Assembly (NCBI RefSeq): GCF_000300815.1
Contig: NZ_AMRX01000006.1
Location: 930,001-994,000, forward strand
Length of the DNA: 64,000 bases
DNA from: Gayadomonas joobiniege G7
GTDB taxonomy: Bacteria; Pseudomonadota; Gammaproteobacteria; Enterobacterales; Alteromonadaceae
Reading direction: 5' to 3'
Part shown: positions 1-6,877 of the stretch, one piece after another
Layout of the letters: the number at the start of each line of letters is the position of its first letter
How positions within the stretch are numbered: the stretch's first letter is position 1
The notes under the pieces: model-generated
The model's input: the letters and a program-made list of their open reading frames with translations, nothing else
Databases searched by the model: none
What the model was told of the DNA's origin: nothing
Program-made: the position numbers and the translations under genes

Positions 1-2
1 TA

Positions 3-65
3 AATACGATTGAAGCTGACGACCCTAATTCTGTTTCAAGCATAAAGCTTGAGCTAACCAAGTGA
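3..65 (+). CDS. 3' end of an upstream early gene (partial)
   Basis: An open frame enters from the left edge and encodes about 20 residues ending ...SSIKLELTK before a TGA at 63-65. It lies 34 bases upstream of the next early gene on the same strand, so it is probably the tail of the preceding prophage early gene. Too little is visible to name it. Confidence 0.45.
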   Translation, partial: NTIEADDPNSVSSIKLELTK

Positions 66-99
66 AGCGACAGTTAAGTACCGAGAAGTAGAGGTTTTA

Positions 100-300
100 A
101 TGATAATCGAGGTAAGTATGAAAGAAATCGATAAATTAAAGAGATACGCAGTCATGCAGGGGGTATCAGCCGATGAAGCTGCTAGTATCCTAATTTCTCA
201 AAAAGCACGTGAAATGGAGTCTTCGTTAAATAAAAACGGCAGCAATGTTTATCGACTGGTTGATTACCGCAGACAGGGTATTCCGGATCCAGCCGCATGA
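100..300 (+). CDS. Small phage early protein, unknown
   Basis: A 66-residue protein with no recognised family. It begins with a helical, charged stretch (MKEIDKLKRYAVMQG) and ends in a basic segment. The ATG is preceded by AGAGG at a good spacing, and its stop overlaps the next start (ATGA at 297-300). That tight coupling supports a real gene in the early operon just before the replication genes. Function is unknown; a small regulatory or DNA-associated role is only a guess. Confidence 0.65.
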   Translation: MIIEVSMKEIDKLKRYAVMQGVSADEAASILISQKAREMESSLNKNGSNVYRLVDYRRQGIPDPAA

Positions 301-668
301 TCGAAGAATTCACAGATAATCAACAGCAAGTGATCGGCTTGCTGCTTGAGGGAGATAATACACGCAGGCTTACGCGTGACGAGATCACTGTGGCCTGCGG
401 TTTTCAAACTATCGCATGTACTTCTGGTGTTTTAGGTCAATTAAAAACCAAAGGGATCGTCGTTAAAAGCGGCGGGCTTTGGCGTTTGACCGGTAATTAT
501 TTACGCGAAAGGTCCTTAAAAGATCCGAACAGTACCATAGAGTTAAGCCGTAGCGACCCCAGCGACCCACGACTGCAAATTGATACCTTACAGTCACTAT
601 CTCGGCTAATGTCAGATGATATTGCCGCGGTACTTGATGCCGTCTGTAAAAAGTTAGAGGCCGTTTAA
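297..668 (+). CDS. Winged-helix-like phage early protein
   Basis: A 123-residue protein. Residues about 5-65 read as a winged helix-turn-helix: helix, turn with a TRDEITVACGF element, recognition helix, then a wing ending GGLWRLT. The C-terminal half is polar and helical. It overlaps the previous gene by four bases and the O-like gene by one base, so it is translationally coupled to the replication module. It may bind DNA near the origin or control early transcription. No named family was recognised. Confidence 0.7.
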   Translation: MIEEFTDNQQQVIGLLLEGDNTRRLTRDEITVACGFQTIACTSGVLGQLKTKGIVVKSGGLWRLTGNYLRERSLKDPNSTIELSRSDPSDPRLQIDTLQSLSRLMSDDIAAVLDAVCKKLEAV

Positions 669-1456
669 TGTATCACGCTGAATACGATGCCCTGTTTAAC
701 GTAGACGATCTCTCTGTGAAAGATTCGCAGAGGGTTATCTATATGTTGTTACGCAGGAGAATGGACAACAAAACTTGCATCGTCGGTGAAAAGCACGCCA
801 TCAATTATCAATATTTAATTGAGCACAGTGAATATAAGCCATTACCCGGAAGCAAAGACAGCGCACGTAGATTTAGCAAAGACCAGGTGAAACGGCTACT
901 TGCTTCACTTGTTAGTCGCGGTTGGATCACGCCTCTGCACGACACTAACAAAGTAAAATCAAGAATGATTTTTTTAATGGATTTAGCACAAGCTGAAAAA
1001 AACCGTCTCTGTGAGGAGCGCCACTTGAGCGCCACGAGAACACCGCCACAGAAAAAACCTCTGAAAGCCCCGTCAGAATCGGGCGTTAACAAATTAGCAA
1101 CGCCAGTTGAGCGCCACAAGGGGAGCGCCACACATCTAAATAATCTAAATAAATATATCTATAACGCGCGTGAGGTTTTGCTCACTCAAGAATTTGTAAA
1201 TATTGCTCACTTGGTTGGGTATCACCACGACCATGAATCACTAAAAACCGAATTAGAAATATTTCTGGCACATAAAAACAATCGCCACAAAACGCAACCG
1301 ATCAACGATTGGGCTATGGACTGGCGAGCGTGGTGTGCGATGGCCAAAAAGTATCAACGGGGGCTAAATGAAAACAGTCACAGCCAAAAACGCGATGAAC
1401 GTGATCGGATCTCAAGACAACTCGAAGATCCAGAATACGCATTCAGAAACTTTTGA
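668..1456 (+). CDS. Replication initiator, lambda O-like
   Basis: A 262-residue protein with an N-terminal winged-helix-like domain (about 1-110), a low-complexity basic linker (about 115-165) and a C-terminal domain ending in the DPEYAFRNF tail often seen in phage replication proteins. The linker DNA holds repeated GAGCGCCAC iterons and an AT-rich stretch, the arrangement of the lambda origin inside gene O. It is followed by an overlapping P-like gene. By analogy it should bind the iterons, melt the adjacent AT-rich DNA and recruit the helicase loader. GAGG lies eight bases before the ATG. The family call is inferred from architecture and position rather than strong similarity. Confidence 0.7.
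   Translation: MYHAEYDALFNVDDLSVKDSQRVIYMLLRRRMDNKTCIVGEKHAINYQYLIEHSEYKPLPGSKDSARRFSKDQVKRLLASLVSRGWITPLHDTNKVKSRMIFLMDLAQAEKNRLCEERHLSATRTPPQKKPLKAPSESGVNKLATPVERHKGSATHLNNLNKYIYNAREVLLTQEFVNIAHLVGYHHDHESLKTELEIFLAHKNNRHKTQPINDWAMDWRAWCAMAKKYQRGLNENSHSQKRDERDRISRQLEDPEYAFRNF
1016..1166 (+). other. Candidate prophage replication origin (iterons plus AT-rich DNA)
   Basis: Four exact copies of GAGCGCCAC start at 1016, 1027, 1109 and 1123, with a degenerate copy (ACACCGCCAC) ending at 1049. They form two pairs with 11- and 14-base spacing. Immediately downstream, 1132-1162 is almost entirely A and T. Iterons followed by an AT-rich unwinding element within the initiator gene is the lambda-type origin layout. 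Confidence 0.72.
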
Positions 1457-2057
1457 CGAAACTGGAAAGGCGTTGACGATCATGTTCTTCAGCAAACTTA
1501 AAACCGTTTACGGTAAAAAATTTGAGATCCAATTTGGTGGTGAACGAGCACTACAGCAAGCTCGGCGTGAATGGTATTCGGAAATATCAAAACTGACACC
1601 TGAATCAATAAACCTAGGTTTTGAGCAACTGAAATCAAACCTTGTTGAAGAAGACCCAAATTACGAATGGCCAGAGGTGTCAAAAGTGATCGCACTTTGC
1701 CAGCTGAACCAGCTAGACCAGAATCTGCCAAGTTTAGAACAAACCATTGCAGAAATCATTCAGCGCAACGGACGCTACCGCGGTGAAAATTTTGAGTACA
1801 GCCATCGACTGATCGAGTTGGTTGCACAAGATTGCGGACACTTCGTGACCCGTGAACCCTCCGATAAATTTGAGCGAAGAGTTAGAACCTCTCATAAGAA
1901 ATGGGTTAAACAAGCTCAAAAAGATGGTTTACCGCAACGCAGAGCTGCTTTGGAGTTGAAGATCGTGGAAACACCCGCGTTTGAATATTCAAACGCTCAG
2001 AATCCGTTTCAAGCGCGAATTGATAAATTGAGAAAAAACCAACAAGGGGCTGAATGA
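1368..2057 (+). CDS. Replication protein P-like helicase loader
   Basis: A 229-residue protein resembling lambda P-family loaders: a compact N-terminal domain (IMFFSKLKTVYGKKFEI, then REWYSEISKLTPESI) and a helical C-terminal part. Such proteins bring host DnaB helicase to the O-bound origin. It overlaps the O-like gene by 89 bases. That is long, so translation may instead start at the internal ATG at 1482, just before the conserved-looking region; GGGGG lies near the upstream ATG and GGAAAGG near the internal one. It is coupled to the next gene by an ATGA-type overlap. Confidence 0.72.
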   Translation: MKTVTAKNAMNVIGSQDNSKIQNTHSETFDETGKALTIMFFSKLKTVYGKKFEIQFGGERALQQARREWYSEISKLTPESINLGFEQLKSNLVEEDPNYEWPEVSKVIALCQLNQLDQNLPSLEQTIAEIIQRNGRYRGENFEYSHRLIELVAQDCGHFVTREPSDKFERRVRTSHKKWVKQAQKDGLPQRRAALELKIVETPAFEYSNAQNPFQARIDKLRKNQQGAE

Positions 2058-2509
2058 TGGAAGGTTATTTTTTGCGTGTTCCGCAGGGCTTAGTCCCCGA
2101 AAACGATGAAACAGCCGAAGCCATTAAAAAACTAAAAGTTGGCAATGTGATCAAGGTTGAATTTAAACAACCGCGCAACTACGAGTTTCATAAGCGTTTT
2201 TTTGCCCTGTTAAAAATTGGCTTTGATCACTGGGAACCGCCTGAAAGTCTCTATAAAGGTTTACCAGTGCAAAAGAATTTCGAGCGCTTTCGTAAAGACG
2301 TGACGATCAGCGCAGGTTATTACGAACCGGTTGCCAACATACGCGGCGAAGTACGTGCAGAAGCTAAATCAATCAGCTTTGCAAGGATGACTCAAGACGA
2401 GTTTGAAAAACTCTACAACGCTGCGGCAAACGTCCTTTTGCAAAAAGTTCTGATCAACTACACACGACCAGATCTTGATCGTGTTGTAGAAACTTTGTTG
2501 AGGTTTTAA
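2054..2509 (+). CDS. DUF1367 family phage protein
   Basis: A 151-residue protein recognised as DUF1367, a family common in the nin-like recombination region of lambdoid phages. Features include the hallmark EFHKRFFALLKIGFDHW segment and a later EFEKLYNAA segment. Its biochemical role is not established; neighbours suggest DNA recombination or replication support. The ATG overlaps the previous stop, with AAGGGG just upstream. It overlaps the next ATG by one base. Confidence 0.82.
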   Translation: MMEGYFLRVPQGLVPENDETAEAIKKLKVGNVIKVEFKQPRNYEFHKRFFALLKIGFDHWEPPESLYKGLPVQKNFERFRKDVTISAGYYEPVANIRGEVRAEAKSISFARMTQDEFEKLYNAAANVLLQKVLINYTRPDLDRVVETLLRF

Positions 2510-2817
2510 TGAGTTTAATTAGTAAAAAATTAAGGGCCTCGGCTAAATATCAATCTTGCCAGGTCCGTATACCTAGTATCTGCAACCACAATCCTGAAAC
2601 AGTAGTTTTGGCACACATCGGAAGAGATTCCGGTATTGGCCAAAAAGCTGATGATCTCCACGCGACATTTTGCTGCTCTGCTTGTCATGACGTGATAGAC
2701 GGTAGAGTTAAGCAATCAATATTCACCATGAACGAAATAACTTTGTTTGCATGGGAAGGCGTACAAAGAACACAGCGAATTTGGTTAGGGCTGGGTTTGA
2801 TTGAGGTGGCCAGTTGA
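2509..2817 (+). CDS. DUF1364 (YbcO-like) putative nuclease
   Basis: A 102-residue protein matching the DUF1364/YbcO type found next to RusA genes in lambdoid phages. It has an SCQVRIPSIC pair, a conserved AHIG, and CCSACHDVIDGR, which together look like a Cys/His metal-binding HNH-like nuclease fold. It probably acts in phage recombination or junction processing. GAGG lies five bases before the ATG and its stop overlaps the RusA start. Confidence 0.82.
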   Translation: MSLISKKLRASAKYQSCQVRIPSICNHNPETVVLAHIGRDSGIGQKADDLHATFCCSACHDVIDGRVKQSIFTMNEITLFAWEGVQRTQRIWLGLGLIEVAS

Positions 2818-3206
2818 ATATTTATCCAATCACACCCGTCGGAAAACCTCGAATGACCCAACGAGATCGTTGGGCTAAGCGCCCTGCTGTCTTGCGGTAT
2901 TTTGCATTTAAAGATGAATGCCGGCTTCACAATGTTCAGCTACCGCTTTCAGGTTCGCATGTCGTATTCATACTGCCAATGTCGACTTCTTGGTCAAAGA
3001 AGAAAAAAGCGGATATGAACGGCCAACCGCACACACAGAAGCCAGACGTAGACAATCTTTTCAAGGCGCTAGCTGATGCGGTTTACGATGACGATAGCAA
3101 ACTCTGGAACTTTCAAGCCAGTAAATTTTGGGGTAATTCCGGACGAATAATCATTACTAAATCACAGCCACAAAACTTCGATGAGATCATCAATGCCAGT
3201 ATTTAA
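2814..3206 (+). CDS. rusA: RusA-like Holliday junction resolvase
   Basis: A 130-residue RusA-family endodeoxyribonuclease. The conserved acidic core is visible as KPDVDNLFKALADAVYDDDSKLW, and an upstream VGKPRMTQRDRW segment is typical of the N terminus. The family homodimer cleaves four-way junctions arising in phage replication and recombination. The start is a TTG at 2814 overlapping the preceding stop codon, and a GAGG lies upstream. Length is normal for the family. It sits between the DUF1364 gene and the antiterminator, as in many lambdoid phages. Confidence 0.88.
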   Translation: MNIYPITPVGKPRMTQRDRWAKRPAVLRYFAFKDECRLHNVQLPLSGSHVVFILPMSTSWSKKKKADMNGQPHTQKPDVDNLFKALADAVYDDDSKLWNFQASKFWGNSGRIIITKSQPQNFDEIINASI

Positions 3207-3225
3207 GGCTATTAAGAGGTACGCA

Positions 3226-3867
3226 ATGTCTATCATGCAAATGCTCGCCCGCTGTGGCGTTAAAACAGTCAAATTCGATACAGGACGTGGTGGCGTGCCC
3301 AAGCTGGTTCCTGAAGATATTATTATGCAAATTGGAATGGCACAAGCATCCGGCAGAATATCGGCAAACGCGGCCGATTATGCTCTAGCTTACTACTGCA
3401 ATTTAAGTGGTGACAAGAATAGGACCGCCATTCAACTGCTACTCGGCTCAAGGGTTTATATAAAATCGAGACTAGCAAAGATGCGCATGAGCGAACAAAC
3501 GTCTTTAAAAATCGCTAGCTTAGCGCTTGAGCAGTCAACCCAGTCTAACACGTGCCCAAAGTGCAACGGTACTAAAAAAGTAATTGTCGTTTTGACAGAG
3601 TTCAACCGCAATACCGCTCAATTTAACCACCGTGAAAACCATTCAGAGGTGCAAGAATGCAAAGCTTGCGACGGCACGGGGTACCTAAAAGTATCTGACT
3701 ATAAAAAAGCAAAGTATTGCGATATGTCTGGCTCTAAAAGCTGGACCGAAAATCACGAGAAATTACTTTTTTTTGCGCAAAGCATGATAAGTGATTGGAA
3801 CAAACAAGTAGCCGATGTTTTACATCAATTGAACCAAGAAAATGAGGACCAAAAACATGAATTCTAA
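3226..3867 (+). CDS. Q-type late antitermination protein
   Basis: A 213-residue protein similar in layout to phage 82-type Q antiterminators. A helical N-terminal half is followed by two zinc-ribbon or DnaJ-like motifs, CPKCNGTKK and CKACDGTGY, about 45 residues apart, then a helical C terminus. Q loads on RNA polymerase paused at the late promoter and lets it read through terminators. An ATG at 3181 is possible, but the ATG at 3226 has AAGAGGT at ideal spacing and avoids overlap with rusA. Its expected target is the promoter and tandem terminators at 43590-43717, far away on the opposite strand. Confidence 0.78.
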   Translation: MSIMQMLARCGVKTVKFDTGRGGVPKLVPEDIIMQIGMAQASGRISANAADYALAYYCNLSGDKNRTAIQLLLGSRVYIKSRLAKMRMSEQTSLKIASLALEQSTQSNTCPKCNGTKKVIVVLTEFNRNTAQFNHRENHSEVQECKACDGTGYLKVSDYKKAKYCDMSGSKSWTENHEKLLFFAQSMISDWNKQVADVLHQLNQENEDQKHEF

Positions 3868-4687
3868 TTATATTGAAGCACTAGCCAATGAGCTTGATCT
3901 AGCCGATACAGCTCAACTTTTGGCATTGGTGATTAACAAAGACGCTGAATACTCCGACGAGCAAGTTAGCTTACTTCACGACAAAGATAAGCAAATTCAA
4001 ATGCTCAAAACTGACTTGTCAGTACTAGAAGAAGAAAATCGAAAATTGCGAGAAATTGCGGATAAAACCGATAAAGCAATCTCTAATTTAGAAAAACGAC
4101 ACAATGAATTAGTCTCGATTAGCAAAAAAGCGTTAGATGATAAAGAGTACGAACTTGCAGCCAAAGAAACGGAACTTAAACCGTTCAAAGAAGCCTTTGG
4201 CACAGTTAAAAAGGGCCGAGAACGCCTAAAAAGGCTGCAAAAAGCAAACGAGCTCAACACGAAGAAAATGGAGCGGCTAATTAAAGAAAATAGGACGCTA
4301 GCTAAAGAAAATAAGTATCTTCGGGTAAAAGGCCTTGGTGATGTTATCGGCGACTCAGTTGCCGATACAATGGAAAATGTTTGTTGGCGAAACGAAGACG
4401 ACACCCTAATGTTTTTCCATAAGCTTATTGCTCGGAAAGATAAGCCCGAAGGCATTCCAGGTTTAATTTTCATATCGCCCACCGGTAGTGCTGGAATTGT
4501 TACGCTTGGCGACGACGGTGAGCCAGAATTGGCCCGGCAACCAAGAGGCGGACATAAACCCAAAAAAGCCACAGCTGAGTTTGCAAAACAATGGCTAACT
4601 AAAGTCCAGACTCAAGGGAAAATAAAAGCAGAGGATTTAGATGCTTTGAAGAATAATTATAAACCAAATAAACTTCAGGCTGCTTGA
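3857..4687 (+). CDS. Coiled-coil phage protein, unknown
   Basis: About 276 residues. Residues about 25-165 form a long charged coiled coil rich in K, E and L heptads. The C-terminal third is a small globular domain (FFHKLIARKDKPEGIPGLIF) with a lysine-rich end. It is the last gene of the early operon and overlaps the Q gene. An ATG at 3842 is also available, but the one at 3857 has GAGG nine bases upstream. No family was recognised; a structural or partner-binding role fits the coiled coil but is speculative. Confidence 0.68.
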   Translation: MNSNYIEALANELDLADTAQLLALVINKDAEYSDEQVSLLHDKDKQIQMLKTDLSVLEEENRKLREIADKTDKAISNLEKRHNELVSISKKALDDKEYELAAKETELKPFKEAFGTVKKGRERLKRLQKANELNTKKMERLIKENRTLAKENKYLRVKGLGDVIGDSVADTMENVCWRNEDDTLMFFHKLIARKDKPEGIPGLIFISPTGSAGIVTLGDDGEPELARQPRGGHKPKKATAEFAKQWLTKVQTQGKIKAEDLDALKNNYKPNKLQAA

Positions 4688-4791
4688 AGTCGGTCACGTA
4701 ATAGTATGGTGGAACACCCTGTACGGACCCGCGCGCAGGGTGTTATGGGTCCGAGGGTTAGATACCCTTAGCTGTCCGAGTTCACTTCAAG
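4683..4791. ncRNA. Structured element between convergent genes (function unknown)
   Basis: Perfect outer arms CTTGAAGT (4683-4690) and ACTTCAAG (4784-4791) enclose three further pairings: AACACCCTG (4713-4721) with CAGGGTGTT (4736-4744), CGGACCC (4724-4730) with GGGTCCG (4747-4753), and AGGGT (4754-4758) with ACCCT (4764-4768). The first two inner stems interleave, and only two bases separate the end of one from the start of the other, so they probably exclude each other. No T-run follows on either strand, so this is not a plain intrinsic terminator. GTCCGAG occurs twice. Both flanking genes end inside the outer arms. Confidence 0.45.
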
Positions 4792-4979
4792 ACCTCTTCA
4801 ATAGCATGATCTAATGCATCAAGAGCGTTTTGTTTATCAGTAGTTGCAATCCAAGTATAAACCTCGTTATTCTTTATTCCGAATTTAGCGTTATTAGCAA
4901 TTTTCTTAATATCCAAGCCAGCCTTTTTTGCTTCTGCTATAAAAGCCTCTAATGCTTGCTCAGTTGCATCTTTACTCAT
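4782..4979 (-). CDS. Small acidic protein, unknown
   Basis: A 65-residue protein with two amphipathic helices around a short beta-like core (NNEVYTWIATTDKQ). The ATG has AAGGAGT upstream, an excellent ribosome-binding site, which supports a real gene. It is transcribed against the early operon and away from the cargo operon. No family was recognised. Small stand-alone genes like this at the edge of cargo islands may be regulators or inhibitors, but nothing in the sequence shows that here. Confidence 0.6.
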   Translation of the reverse strand: MSKDATEQALEAFIAEAKKAGLDIKKIANNAKFGIKNNEVYTWIATTDKQNALDALDHAIEEVLK

Positions 4980-5127
4980 TTCTACTCCTTAATTTTATTA
5001 TTAATGTACAAGAAAATATCTATTGGTATTAGACATCTTCTAACTTGTTCGATCGTCCAAGCTAATTGTCGCCTAATACATAGCCACTTAAACTGCCATG
5101 AGATAATCAACTAAAATACATATATTC

Positions 5128-5403
5128 CTAGCTTTGCTTAGGTCCGTGCGGTCCTAAAAACCTGTCACCATTGAAATGGATCATATGGTCAGGCGACTCC
5201 GCTATCCATACTTCTGTCTCCCAAGCTATATCGGCTGCATTTTTTCTAAATTCAGCTCGGTCTAGAAAGGCGGTAACATAGACTAACCCCACTTTACACC
5301 CCTCAAATGCCTGTTCCAGCTCCAACCACCTCTTTGGTGAGACAGGTCCATATCCAAACACTACTTCAATCAAAAAGCCATTTTTTTTATTATAGGTTGA
5401 TAC
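5128..5403 (-). pseudogene. C-terminal remnant of a BsuBI/PstI-like restriction endonuclease
   Basis: The frame is open from a stop at 5404-5406 to 5128, giving about 91 codons. It resembles the C-terminal end of BsuBI/PstI-type type II restriction enzymes: [33 protein letters not shown], and [19 protein letters not shown] ending in FLGP. No ATG or good start exists at its beginning; only an internal TTG at 5373 is available, without a convincing ribosome-binding site. The N-terminal two thirds and any methyltransferase partner are missing. It is best read as the leftover of a restriction-modification system at this cargo site. The family call is from memory of the motif, not from a search. 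Confidence 0.62.
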
Positions 5404-5410
5404 CTATAAT
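5390..5410 (+). promoter_or_regulatory. Palindromic operator overlapping a -10 box
   Basis: TTATAGGT-TGAT-ACCTATAA is a perfect inverted repeat with 8-base arms at 5390-5409. The right arm overlaps a perfect -10 hexamer TATAAT (5405-5410) facing the ATPase gene at 5480. The matching -35 region is only a T-run. The layout fits repression of the cargo operon, perhaps by the winged-helix protein encoded at 9064 or by the ATPase's own C-terminal helix-turn-helix. Confidence 0.5.
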
Positions 5411-5479
5411 TTGCGATCCTTTATTGCTACAGTTATTTAAGATCAAGCATTAAAGCCGAAAGGCCAATTGCGAGAGTTT

Positions 5480-6865
5480 ATGTCGGAGATAGAGCAAGGG
5501 CTGTTCAGCAACCGATTTAGTTGGCCAAAGGTATTCGTTGATGAGCTGGCTGGTGAGTGTAGCAATAAAATGTATCGCATCGACAAGCAAATTAGGATGG
5601 TCAAAAAACTGCCGGAATGGACAGTTGGATGTCGATATAATTACCAAAAAAAGCCAGTGGCAACTTATTTTGTGTATTTTTTCTTCTTATGGCAAGTTTT
5701 GGTAAGGTTTATATGGTATTTTTTCACAGAATGGATTACCATTTTACTATGTTTATTTACCAAAGTCAGGTGTTACGTGGAAGATAAGGTCATTCTAAAG
5801 CTAGCTGATGCGGCTTTGAAAGGGGATAAAAATTTAGGCCATATGGCTGTGAGGCAATTGGCGTCAAAAATTAGAACGGTAAATACAAGTCTCTATCAAA
5901 AATTAACAGATAGGCTTCAGGCATTTGCACTCCGAGGTATAGACGCTAACCATAAGCCTCTCCCTGTTGATTCAGATACGAGACAATCTTTAGTTAGAGT
6001 CGAGGATCCAGTAATAATTGATCATGAGCCAATTTATTCAACTGATGTAGGTGAAGCTATCAAGCAAATACTTCTAGAGCGACACCATGTTGAAGAGCTT
6101 ACGAAAGAAGGCTTACTTCCAGCGAGATCCGTCATTTTTCAGGGAGCCCCAGGTTTGGGCAAAACAATGTCGGCAAGGTGGTTGGCTAAGAGCTTGAATT
6201 TGCCCTTACTTACTTTAGATTTAGCTACTGTCATGAGTAGCTTCTTAGGTAAAACGGGTAGCAATGTCAGAGCAGTTTTAGAACATGCAATGTCCTTCCC
6301 TTGTGTATTGCTACTTGATGAGTTCGATGCAATTGCAAAAAGAAGGGATGATGATAGGGAGCTTGGAGAGCTAAAACGGTTAGTAACAGTGTTACTTCAA
6401 GCGATCGATGAGTGGCCCTCTAGCTCTCTTTTAATTGCAGCCACAAATCATGGTGAACTGTTAGATCCTGCGATATGGCGAAGATTCGATATTGAAATAT
6501 CGTTCCCGATGCCATCACTCGAAGCGATTGAAAAGTATTTAGAAGAATATTGGCCTGAGGAAGCTTCTGATGGAAGGGCAGCCAAACATTTTGCAGGAAT
6601 GTCTTTCAGCAATATTGATAGAGAGCTTCGGCAGGCAAAAAGAGAAAGAGTTATTTCTAGTTTTAATCGAAGATTTAATAGTGATGCTCTTGATGAAATG
6701 CAGCTGCCAGTTGACACAGAGCTTAAGTCTTTAAGTCGAGATGAGAAAAACAAATGGATCATAAAGCTATTCAAAAAAGGAGAATCCCAAAGAGCTATAG
6801 CTGGCAAAGTAGGCTTTAGTCGGCCAACTGTTAAAAAGGTTTTAGAAGACAACTTTCTGCTGTAA
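5480..6865 (+). CDS. Membrane AAA+ ATPase with C-terminal HTH, IetA-like
   Basis: 461 residues. A hydrophobic segment at about 61-95 should cross or enter the membrane. The AAA+ module follows: Walker A GAPGLGKT (about 222-229), Walker B LLLDEFDA (about 277-284), sensor-1 AATN (about 320-323) and arginine fingers WRRF (about 333-336). The last 30 residues look like a resolvase-type helix-turn-helix (GESQRAIAGKVGFSRPTVKK). Three bases separate its stop from the protease frame. An AAA+ ATPase directly followed by a subtilisin-like protease is the IetAS arrangement, known from plasmid exclusion and listed among antiphage systems. By analogy the ATPase should restrain or trigger the protease. A TTG at 5468 is possible, but the ATG at 5480 has GAGAG upstream. 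Confidence 0.8.
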   Translation: MSEIEQGLFSNRFSWPKVFVDELAGECSNKMYRIDKQIRMVKKLPEWTVGCRYNYQKKPVATYFVYFFFLWQVLVRFIWYFFTEWITILLCLFTKVRCYVEDKVILKLADAALKGDKNLGHMAVRQLASKIRTVNTSLYQKLTDRLQAFALRGIDANHKPLPVDSDTRQSLVRVEDPVIIDHEPIYSTDVGEAIKQILLERHHVEELTKEGLLPARSVIFQGAPGLGKTMSARWLAKSLNLPLLTLDLATVMSSFLGKTGSNVRAVLEHAMSFPCVLLLDEFDAIAKRRDDDRELGELKRLVTVLLQAIDEWPSSSLLIAATNHGELLDPAIWRRFDIEISFPMPSLEAIEKYLEEYWPEEASDGRAAKHFAGMSFSNIDRELRQAKRERVISSFNRRFNSDALDEMQLPVDTELKSLSRDEKNKWIIKLFKKGESQRAIAGKVGFSRPTVKKVLEDNFLL

Positions 6866-6877
6866 GGATTGCGATAT

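Noticed and set aside
4713-4753. Classical H-type RNA pseudoknot
   Set aside because: The pairings interleave correctly, but only two bases would have to span a 9-bp stem, which is too short; competing stems are more likely.
4683-4791. tRNA-like cloverleaf
   Set aside because: Paired arms at both ends suggest a cloverleaf, but no T-arm consensus, no proper D or anticodon arm and no CCA-side geometry fit a tRNA.
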